From CADCTB01 sp036269435 (GTDB lineage Bacteria > Actinomycetota > Acidimicrobiia > Acidimicrobiales > AC-14): DNA of 11,603 nt. A program made the translations under genes and the position numbers. The notes under the pieces were generated by a model, which ran no database searches, was not told the DNA's origin, and saw only the letters and a list, made by a program, of their open reading frames with translations. Numbering within the stretch: the first letter of the stretch is position 1; each line of letters starts with the position of its first letter. The DNA is taken from positions 1 to 11,603 of the forward strand of contig DATASA010000024.1 of NCBI GenBank assembly GCA_036269435.1, read 5' to 3'. This document shows, one piece after another, positions 6,142-11,603 of the stretch.

Positions 6142-7256
6142 GCGAGGACCGAAGCGCAGCGGAGGCCCGCAGCGACCCGAAGAGCACGAGCGAGGACCGA
6201 AGCGCAGCGGAGGCCCGCAGCGACCTCGACGAGATCGCTGCGGTCGAGGCGGACGGGTTGGCGCGGGTCGGGGCGGCGACGTCGCTGGTCGAGCTGCGAG
6301 CGGCCGAAGCCGAGCTGGTCGGCGGGAAGCGGTCGATCATCGCAGGGCTGAACCAGCGGCTGGGCAAGCTTGCGGTCGAGGAGCGCAAGGAGGTGGGCCG
6401 GGCCATCAATGCGGCCCGCAGCCGGGTGGAAGCCGCCGTCGCCGAGCGGGCGGCCAAGCTCGAAGCCGGGGAGCGGGCGGCGCGCGTCGAGGCCGAGCGG
6501 ATGGACCTCACCGAGGTCGTCGGGCGGTTCGCCCGCGGCCACAGGCACCTGGTGACCCAGGCCCGCGACGAGCTGGAGGACCTGTTCGTCGCCATGGGCT
6601 ACGAGGTGGCCGAGGGTCCAGAGGTCGAGACCGACTGGTACAACTTCGAGGCCCTGAACATGCCGCCGGCCCACCCGGCCCGCAGCATGTGGGACACCCT
6701 GTACGTCCGCCTGGGCGAGCCCGAGTCGACCGTCCTGCGCACCCACACGTCGCCGACGCAGATCCGGGTGATGCAGGCCCAGGATCCTCCGATCTACGCG
6801 GTCATGCCCGGCCGGTGCTACCGCCGCGACACGCCCGACGCCCGCCACCTCCCGGTGTTCCACCAGATCGAGGGCCTGGTCGTCGACCGCGGGATCACGT
6901 TCGGCGACCTGGCCGGCACGATCGAGGCGTTCACCGGCGCCTACTTCGGCCCGGCCATCCACTCCCGGCTGCGGCCGTCGTTCTTCCCGTTCACCGAGCC
7001 GTCGGCGGAGTTCGAGCTCACCTGCATCTTCTGCGAGGGCCGGGGCTGCCGTGTGTGTTCGCAGTCCGGGTGGATCGAGCTGGGCGGATGCGGCATGGTC
7101 GACCCCAACGTGTTCGCCGCAGTCGACGTCGACCCGGAGGAGTACTCCGGGTTCGCCTTCGGCTTCGGCATCGACCGGTGCGCCATGATGCGCCACGACG
7201 TCGACGACATCCGCCACTTCATCGCCAACGACATCCGCTTCCTGGAACAGTTTTGA
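6138..7256 (+). CDS. pheS: Phenylalanyl-tRNA synthetase alpha subunit
   Basis: This is the catalytic subunit of the (alpha-beta)2 enzyme that charges tRNA-Phe. The protein has 372 residues. Residues about 30-120 form the N-terminal tRNA-binding coiled coil; the class II core follows with GPEVETDWYNFEALNMP, HPARSMWDTLYV, LRTHTSPTQIRVM, motif 2 (CYRRDTPDARHLPVFHQIEG), CIFCEGRGCRVC...GWIELGGCGMVDPNV and motif 3 (GFAFGFGIDRCAMMRHDVDD). The GTG at 6138 overlaps the kinase stop and is the only start codon before TTG 6258, which would cut into the coiled coil. As a result the protein carries about 28 extra N-terminal residues, made of two copies of SEDRSAAEARSD, ahead of the usual DLDEIAA opening. 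That extension explains why it exceeds the usual length of roughly 330-350. It is separated from pheT by 166 bp. Confidence 0.97.
   Translation: MSEDRSAAEARSDPKSTSEDRSAAEARSDLDEIAAVEADGLARVGAATSLVELRAAEAELVGGKRSIIAGLNQRLGKLAVEERKEVGRAINAARSRVEAAVAERAAKLEAGERAARVEAERMDLTEVVGRFARGHRHLVTQARDELEDLFVAMGYEVAEGPEVETDWYNFEALNMPPAHPARSMWDTLYVRLGEPESTVLRTHTSPTQIRVMQAQDPPIYAVMPGRCYRRDTPDARHLPVFHQIEGLVVDRGITFGDLAGTIEAFTGAYFGPAIHSRLRPSFFPFTEPSAEFELTCIFCEGRGCRVCSQSGWIELGGCGMVDPNVFAAVDVDPEEYSGFAFGFGIDRCAMMRHDVDDIRHFIANDIRFLEQF
6140..6225 (+). repeat. Exact 38-bp direct repeat at the kinase/pheS junction
   Basis: Bases 6140-6177 and 6188-6225 are identical over 38 bp, with a 10-bp spacer and a 48-bp period (16 codons). 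The first copy begins inside the TGA stop of the kinase gene. In the pheS frame both copies read SEDRSAAEARSD, joined by PKST. The motif (GAGCG, AGCGCAGCG, GCAGCGAC) resembles the GAGCG/GCAGCG-type sequence found just after pheS, suggesting an intergenic repeat that has been taken into the coding frame. Confidence 0.9.
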
Positions 7257-7422
7257 TTTCGCCCTTGCTCGCTCGCTGCGCTCGCTCCGCTCTGGCGAGT
7301 TGTTCGTGCTCCACCCGACCGGCGGAGCCGGTCGGGCTCCACCCTGCACCCTCTCGCCGGCTGCTCTGGGGGCCGCCTCTGGCGGCGCCGGGAGCCGCCG
7401 GCGCCCCTGGCGGTCCTCACTG
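7257..7422. repeat. Repeat-rich pheS-pheT spacer
   Basis: This 166-bp non-coding spacer interrupts an otherwise overlapping gene cluster. It begins with a GCTCGCTCGCTGCGCTCGCT-type run (7267-7286, continuing CCGCTC). A perfect 10-bp hairpin follows (7314-7336), flanked by the direct repeat GCTCCACCC (7308-7316 and 7336-7344). Then come GCCGCC-TCT-GGCGGC (7372-7386) and GGCGCCGG-6 nt-CCGGCGCC (7384-7405). No T-tract follows any hairpin, so Rho-independent termination is not indicated. The arrangement resembles REP-like intergenic elements. An open frame continues upstream of the pheT ATG, but it translates to low-complexity sequence without the PheT N-terminus. Confidence 0.7.
7314..7336. repeat. 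Perfect 10-bp stem, 3-nt loop inverted repeat
   Basis: CCCGACCGGC (7314-7323) and GCCGGTCGGG (7327-7336) are exact reverse complements around GGA. It is the strongest hairpin in the window by uninterrupted stem length. It lies in the middle of the pheS-pheT spacer and could stabilise the 3' end of a processed pheS message or act as a recombination or binding site; the function is not known. Confidence 0.85.
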
Positions 7423-9777
7423 ATGCGTGTCCCCCTCTCCTGGCTCTGCGACTTTGCCGCGTTTCCCTCCGATGCGTCGCACCTCGCCGACGCGTTGTCG
7501 GGGCTGGGACTGGTCGTGGAGGGGGTGGAGGCGGTCGGCCAGGGGCTGGGCGACATGGTCGTGGCCCGGGTCCTCGCCATCCGGCCCCATCCGAACGCGG
7601 ACAAGGTGCAGGTCGTCGACGTGGATGCCGGCGACGGGAAGCCGCTGCAGATCGTGTGCGGGGCGTTCAACTTCGCCGCCGGCGACGTGGTGCCGCTGGC
7701 GCCGGTCGGCGCCCGGCTGCCCGGAGGGATGCAGATCGGCCGGCGCAACGTGCGGGGCGAATGGTCCAACGGGATGCTGTGCTCGGGGACCGAGCTGGCC
7801 CTGACCGCGGACGGCCAGGGCATCATGATCCTCGCCGCCGACCTCGTTCCGGGGACGCCGCTGGTGACAGCCTTGGGCATCGAACCCGACGTCGTGTTCG
7901 ACCTCGACGTGACCCCGAACCGGCCGGACGCCCTGTCGGTCGCCGGCGTGGCCCGGGATCTGGCGGCCTTCCTCGGGCTGCCCTTCGCCATCCCCGGGCC
8001 GCCGTCGGTCGCCGTGGGCGTCGGCGACACGGGCGTGAACGTCGTCGTCGAGTCGCCCGACCTCTGTCCGGAGTTCACCGCCACCGTCCTCGACGGCGTG
8101 GCGATCGGGCCGTCGCCGAATTGGCTGGCCCGCCGGCTCACACTGGCCGGGATGCGCCCGATCAACAACGTCGTCGACGTCTCCAACTACGTGATGCTCG
8201 AGCTGGGCCAGCCCAACCACCCCTACGACCTCGACCGCCTGCCAGGCCGGGGACTGCTCGTCCGCCGCGCCCGCCAGGACGAGACGCTGGTCACCCTCGA
8301 CGACGTCGAGCGCAAGCTCGGCCCGGACGACTGCCTGATCTGCGACGCGGAGGGCACCGCCGTCGGCATCGCCGGCATCATGGGCGGTGCGTCGAGCGAG
8401 ATATCCCCGTCGACCACCACCGTCGTCCTGGAGGCGGCCTGGTTCGATCCGGGCTCCGTCGCCCGTACTTCCAAGCGCCTCGGCCTGCGCACCGAGGCGT
8501 CCGTGCGTTTCGAGCGGGGCGTGGACCCCGAGGGCGTGCGGCGTGCCGTCGCCCGGTTCTGCGAGCTCGCCGGCGAGGTCGCCGGCGCCAAAGTCTCAGG
8601 GGTCACCGTCGACGCTGTCGGCGAGCTGCCCCGGCCGGGGCGCGTCGTCGTGCGCACGAGCCGGGTCAACGCCATCCTGGGGACGTCGCTGTCGCCCGGC
8701 GACGTCTCGGGCTACCTGCAGCCGATCGGCTTCCGCTGCACACCGACGGGCGACGGTGACTTCCGGGTCGACATCCCGTCGTGGCGGCCGGACAGCGATC
8801 GCGAGATCGACGTGATCGAAGAGGTCGCCCGCCACTTCGGCTACCGCAACATCGAGCGCACGCTGCCCGCGGTCGCCCGGGTCGGCGGCCTCACCCCCTA
8901 TCAACGGGAACGGCGCAAGGTCCGCGAGATCCTGGTCGGCACCGGCCTGTCCGAGGCGTGGGCCACCACGTTCCTCGCTCCCGAGGACCTGGCGCGCGCC
9001 GGGCTGCCGCCGGATGCGGTGGAGGTCGAGAACCCGCTGGCGGCCGAGGAGTCCATCCTGCGAACGTCGCTGCTCCCGGGCCTGCTGCGGGCCCTCGCCG
9101 CCAACGCCGGCCACCGTCGCCCCGACGTCGGGCTCTTCGAGATCGGCCACGTGTTCCTTCAGCCGCCCGCCGGCGAGCAGCTCCCGGTCGAGCCGGAGCG
9201 GCTGGCCGTCGCCCTCGGCCAGCGGGACGCCGCCGACGCGGTCCGCACCTGGCGGGCGCTGGCCGACGGCCTGCGCCTGGAGGACGTGACGCTGCAGGCC
9301 GCGACCGTGCCGGGCCTGCACCCGACCCGAAGCGCCCGCCTGGTGGTGGCCGGGCGGGAGGCGGGCGCGATCGGCGAGGTCGACCCGCAGGTGCTGGCCG
9401 CCCACGACTTCGACGGCCGCGCCGGATGGTTCGAAGTCGACCTCGGGGTGGTGCTCGGCGCCCGGCGACGTGACGCCAGATACCGCCCGGTCAGCCGGTT
9501 CCCGTCGGCCGACATCGACCTCGCCTTCGTGGTCGAGGACGACACGCCGGCGGCTGCGGTCGAACGCACGTTGGTTCGCGCCGCCGGCGACCTCCTGGAG
9601 CGCATCGAGCTGTTCGACGTGTTCCGGAGCCCGTCGCTGCCGGGCGCCCGCAGCCTGGCCTGGCGGCTGCGCTTCTCGGCGCTCGACCACACCCTGGGCG
9701 AGGACGAGCTCACCGCGCTGCGCCTGCGCTGCATCGAGGCGGTCACCGCCGCCCATCCCGCCCGCCTGCGGGCCTAG
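7423..9777 (+). CDS. pheT: Phenylalanyl-tRNA synthetase beta subunit
   Basis: The beta subunit provides the editing site and tRNA contacts of PheRS. The protein has 784 residues, about normal length. Domains in order: N-terminal MRVPLSWLCDF; an EMAP-like tRNA-binding OB fold at about 42-150 (HPNADKVQVVDVDAG, IVCGAFNFAAGD, NGMLCSGTEL); the B3/4 editing domain at about 215-370 (MRPINNVVDVSNYVMLELGQ, HPYDLDRL, GIAGIMGG, LGLRTEASVRFERGVDP); B5 at about 403-475 (VDIPSWRPDSDREIDVIEEV); a degenerate class II core at about 480-680 (NPLAAEESILRTSLLPGLL, VGLFEIGHVF); and the FDX-ACB anticodon-binding domain at about 687-784 (RYRPVSRFPSADIDLAFVVE, LFDVFRS). The ATG at 7423 gives the canonical N-terminus but has no clear ribosome binding site. 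It converges on the helicase gene, with 27 bp between the two stops. Confidence 0.97.
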   Translation: MRVPLSWLCDFAAFPSDASHLADALSGLGLVVEGVEAVGQGLGDMVVARVLAIRPHPNADKVQVVDVDAGDGKPLQIVCGAFNFAAGDVVPLAPVGARLPGGMQIGRRNVRGEWSNGMLCSGTELALTADGQGIMILAADLVPGTPLVTALGIEPDVVFDLDVTPNRPDALSVAGVARDLAAFLGLPFAIPGPPSVAVGVGDTGVNVVVESPDLCPEFTATVLDGVAIGPSPNWLARRLTLAGMRPINNVVDVSNYVMLELGQPNHPYDLDRLPGRGLLVRRARQDETLVTLDDVERKLGPDDCLICDAEGTAVGIAGIMGGASSEISPSTTTVVLEAAWFDPGSVARTSKRLGLRTEASVRFERGVDPEGVRRAVARFCELAGEVAGAKVSGVTVDAVGELPRPGRVVVRTSRVNAILGTSLSPGDVSGYLQPIGFRCTPTGDGDFRVDIPSWRPDSDREIDVIEEVARHFGYRNIERTLPAVARVGGLTPYQRERRKVREILVGTGLSEAWATTFLAPEDLARAGLPPDAVEVENPLAAEESILRTSLLPGLLRALAANAGHRRPDVGLFEIGHVFLQPPAGEQLPVEPERLAVALGQRDAADAVRTWRALADGLRLEDVTLQAATVPGLHPTRSARLVVAGREAGAIGEVDPQVLAAHDFDGRAGWFEVDLGVVLGARRRDARYRPVSRFPSADIDLAFVVEDDTPAAAVERTLVRAAGDLLERIELFDVFRSPSLPGARSLAWRLRFSALDHTLGEDELTALRLRCIEAVTAAHPARLRA

Positions 9778-9783
9778 CACCCA

Positions 9784-9815
9784 GGCGCCGCCTCCCCGAG
9801 CCGGTTACCGGCGCC
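9784..9815. terminator. Possible bidirectional hairpin between pheT and the helicase gene
   Basis: GGCGCCG (9784-9790) pairs with CGGCGCC (9809-9815); inside lies a second option, GCCGG (9800-9804) with CCGGC (9808-9812), whose 3-nt loop is the TAA stop of the helicase read on the minus strand. Symmetric hairpins at convergent gene ends often serve both directions, but no T-tract is present on either side, so terminator function is uncertain. Confidence 0.35.
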
Positions 9816-11232
9816 GGCCTCGTGACCCCCCGGCGTGCCCGGCCCCCGTCCGGGCCCGACCGCTCGCAGGGCCCCGGCCGGCGCGAGGCGCAGGTGCCGG
9901 CGCGACCACCGGCTGCGGGCGGAACACCGGCTCGGCGGCAGGGCCGGTGAGGGCGACGGTCTGCGCCGCGCCGGGAGCGATCCGGGCCGACGCCGGGTGG
10001 ATGCCGGCCTGGCGGATCATGGAGGCGACGTCGCGGGCCTGGTCCGGCAGGATCACGGTGACGACGGCGCCCTTGGCCCCGGCCCGGGCGGTGCGACCCG
10101 ACCGGTGGAGGTAGGCCTTGTGCTCGGTCGGCGGGTCGACGTGGACGACGAGGGCCACGTCGTCGACGTGGATGCCCCGAGCGGCGATGTCGGTGGCCAC
10201 CAGGACCCGGGTCGAGCCGTCGGCGAACGCGGCCAGGTTTCGGTCCCGCTGGGCCTGCGACAGGTTGCCGTGCAGGTCGACGGCGGGAATGCCGCGGGCG
10301 GTCAGGTCCTTGGCCAGCTTCTTCGCCGCGTGCTTGGTGCGGGTGAACAACAGGGCCCGCTCCTTGCCCGACGCCAGCTCCCGCACGACGGCCGCCTTGT
10401 CGTCCGGCGTGACGCTGAAGGCGTGGTGCTCCAGGTCGGGCGGGGTGGCGTCCGCGGAGTCGACGGAGTGGGTGATCGGGTTCTGCAGGTAGCGGCGCAC
10501 GACCAGGTCGACGGCCCGGTCCAGCGTGGCCGAGAACAGCATGCGCTGGCCGCCGGCCGGGGTCTGGTCCAGGATCCGCTTCACCGCGGGAAGGAACCCG
10601 AGGTCGGCCAGGTGGTCGGCCTCGTCGAGGACGCACACCTCCACCGCACCAAGGCGCAGGTGGCCCTGCTGGGCCAGGTCCTCGAGCCGGCCGGGGCAGG
10701 CGATCAGGATGTCGATCCCCTGGCGGAGGGCGGCGACCTGGGGGACCTGGCTGACGCCTCCGTGGATGACCGCCACCCGTTGGCCCATGGCCCGGGCGAG
10801 CGGTTCGGTGGTGGCCGCGACCTGGGCGGCCAGCTCGCGGGTGGGCACCAGCACGAGGGCACGGGGCTGATTCGGCCGGCGGACGCTGGTCGAGGTCGAC
10901 AGGGCGACCACCGTCGGGACGGCGAAGGCCACGGTCTTGCCGCTGCCGGTGCGGGCCCGGCCGAGAACGTCGCGACCGGCGAGGGAGCTGGGAAGGGTGG
11001 CGGCCTGGATCGGGAACGGCGTCGGGCAGCCGGCGCGCACGAGCGCGGCGACGATCGGCGCGGGGACGCCGAGGGCCTCGAACGTCGTCTCCTGCGGCGG
11101 GGTCTCGACGACCTCGTAGTCGAGCGCGGCGACGACGGGCTCGGGGGGCGGTCGGCGGGGCGGCGTCGACGAGCGCGACGGCGACGGGCGGCGCCGGCGG
11201 CGCGTGGGACCGCCGGTGGGGTTGCTGGGCAT
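9805..11232 (-). CDS. DEAD-box ATP-dependent RNA helicase
   Basis: This 475-residue cytoplasmic protein unwinds short RNA duplexes using ATP; bacterial members act in ribosome assembly, mRNA turnover and cold adaptation. After a basic Arg/Pro-rich head (residues 1-48) come the Q motif (TTFEALGVPAPI...GCPTPFPIQAATLP), motif I (ARTGSGKT, 93-100), Ia (PTRELAAQV), GG (HGGVS), Ib (ACPGRLEDL, with Cys where Thr is usual), II (DEAD, 203-206) and III (SAT, 234-236). The second RecA domain has ALLFTRTK, V (VATDIAARGIHV) and VI (HRSGRTARAG, 376-385). The tail from about 420 is Pro/Ala/Arg/Gly-rich, typical of RNA-binding extensions. The ATG at 11232 is chosen because AAAGGA (11241-11246 on the complement) precedes it by 8 nt; the frame stays open to an ATG at 11370, but that stretch lacks family features. 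The specific subfamily cannot be decided. Confidence 0.95.
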   Translation of the reverse strand: MPSNPTGGPTRRRRRPSPSRSSTPPRRPPPEPVVAALDYEVVETPPQETTFEALGVPAPIVAALVRAGCPTPFPIQAATLPSSLAGRDVLGRARTGSGKTVAFAVPTVVALSTSTSVRRPNQPRALVLVPTRELAAQVAATTEPLARAMGQRVAVIHGGVSQVPQVAALRQGIDILIACPGRLEDLAQQGHLRLGAVEVCVLDEADHLADLGFLPAVKRILDQTPAGGQRMLFSATLDRAVDLVVRRYLQNPITHSVDSADATPPDLEHHAFSVTPDDKAAVVRELASGKERALLFTRTKHAAKKLAKDLTARGIPAVDLHGNLSQAQRDRNLAAFADGSTRVLVATDIAARGIHVDDVALVVHVDPPTEHKAYLHRSGRTARAGAKGAVVTVILPDQARDVASMIRQAGIHPASARIAPGAAQTVALTGPAAEPVFRPQPVVAPAPAPRAGRGPASGRARTGAGHAGGSRGRRR

Positions 11233-11402
11233 GGGTGGTTTCCTTTCGAAGTGGGCTGGCGGCCGTTGATGCTGCGGCCACACGCTCCGAAAGAAGCGGA
11301 AACCCTGCGCTGGGTGCGCCGCACTCGCACTCGACCCCGACGGCGCCGGGTGGGCGACATCGCTGCGCACAGCGTACCGGACAGCGGTACCGTCGCCCGG
11401 CG
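11233..11402. promoter_or_regulatory. Divergent promoter region between the helicase and SRPBCC genes
   Basis: The helicase side holds its binding site (AAAGGA, 11241-11246 on the complement) and a small hairpin, GGCCG (11261-11265) with CGGCC (11275-11279), in what would be the mRNA leader. The SRPBCC side holds TACCGT (11388-11393), which fits the actinobacterial TANNNT -10 pattern and ends 9 nt before the ATG, consistent with a leaderless or near-leaderless message. A clear -35 box is not visible for either direction. Confidence 0.45.
11374..11390. promoter_or_regulatory. Perfect inverted repeat, candidate operator
   Basis: GTACCG (11374-11379) and CGGTAC (11385-11390) are exact reverse complements around the 5-bp spacer GACAG. 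The right arm overlaps the candidate -10 TACCGT of the SRPBCC gene. The size and position suit a dimeric repressor, but no regulator gene is present in the window to pair with it. Confidence 0.35.
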
Positions 11403-11603
11403 ATGGAAACCGACTACCAGTTCTTCACCGTATGGAGGGTCGCCGGCACCATCGACGAGGTGAAGGACGTGTTGGGGGACGCCGAGTCGCTGACCCGCTG
11501 GTGGCCGGCGGTCTACATCAGCCTGGACGAGGTGGCGCCGGGCGGTGAGGGCGGGGTCGGGCGGACCGTCGACCTCCACACCAAGGGATGGGCGCCGTAC
11601 ACG
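11403..11603 (+). CDS. SRPBCC-family protein (3' partial)
   Basis: Sixty-seven codons are visible, with no stop before the window ends. The protein opens METDYQFFTVWRVAGTIDEV and continues LGDAESLTRWWPAVYISLDE, GGEGGVGRTVDLHTKGWAPY. The pattern of a first strand, a helix with W-P near its end (LTRWWPAVY) and GxVGRxVxLxTKGW matches START-like/SRPBCC (polyketide cyclase-type) proteins, which form a hydrophobic ligand pocket. Substrate and function cannot be inferred. No strong Shine-Dalgarno sequence precedes the ATG; the TACCGT box 9 nt upstream suggests a very short leader. It is divergent from the helicase gene. Confidence 0.75.
   Translation, partial: METDYQFFTVWRVAGTIDEVKDVLGDAESLTRWWPAVYISLDEVAPGGEGGVGRTVDLHTKGWAPYT

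Noticed and set aside
7300..7422. N-terminal extension of PheT from GTG 7300
   Set aside because: The extension is Gly/Ala/Arg-rich translation of inverted repeats, and PheT proteins begin with the MRVPLSWL sequence encoded from 7423.
6135..8186. 683-codon open frame on the minus strand opposite pheS/pheT
   Set aside because: It is antisense to two certain genes and spans their spacer; the translation is low-complexity Arg/Gly/Asp-rich with no domain pattern, as expected from GC-rich codon bias.
11233..11370. 46-codon N-terminal extension of the helicase from ATG 11370
   Set aside because: No binding site precedes it, while ATG 11232 has AAAGGA at 8 nt; the extension has no helicase feature.
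9835..11463. 542-codon plus-strand frame opposite the DEAD-box helicase
   Set aside because: The complementary strand has every DEAD-box motif; this frame has none and runs over the SRPBCC start in a different frame.

Overview
The window is GC-rich (roughly 70%) with dense, tightly packed genes, GTG starts and stop/start overlaps. Together with the gene order DUF1844 / infC-rpmI-rplT / TrmH-type methyltransferase / PAS histidine kinase / pheS-pheT, this points to an actinobacterium. The secreted beta-helix protein with LDTR...DVAGW repeats leans towards an uncultured or little-studied lineage such as Acidimicrobiia, but that is an impression and not proof.

Layout. Positions 1-2325 (+) hold the 3' part of a large secreted or surface protein: a right-handed beta-helix, a closing domain of the choice-of-anchor Q type, then three tandem 128-residue repeats. 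Positions 2333-2797 (-) hold a small DUF1844 protein, convergent with it. A 195-bp divergent region (2798-2992) follows; it contains an intrinsic-terminator-like hairpin just upstream of infC. Positions 2993-9777 (+) form one translation gene cluster: infC (IF-3, apparently starting at an AUA codon), rpmI (L35), rplT (L20), a TrmH/SpoU-type RNA methyltransferase, a soluble PAS-histidine kinase, pheS and pheT. From rplT to pheS the genes overlap by 4 bp at each junction (GTGA, ATGA, GTGA), so they are probably translationally coupled. pheS and pheT are instead separated by a 166-bp spacer packed with inverted repeats. Positions 9805-11232 (-) encode a DEAD-box RNA helicase convergent with pheT. 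Positions 11403-11603 (+) are the start of an SRPBCC-fold protein cut by the window edge.

How the genes fit together. The central cluster combines translation initiation (IF-3), two 50S assembly proteins, an RNA-modifying enzyme and both subunits of phenylalanyl-tRNA synthetase, with an orphan sensor kinase translated between them. Three regulatory layers are suggested by the sequence: a terminator/competing-hairpin leader plus a non-canonical start codon for infC, paired hairpins that could mask the rplT ribosome binding site, and overlapping start/stop codons downstream.

I found no mobile-element gene, tRNA, rRNA or CRISPR array. No wholly new multi-gene system is evident. The points most worth checking are the infC AUA start with its attenuator-like leader, the repeat-derived N-terminal extension of PheS, and the kinase embedded in the translation operon.
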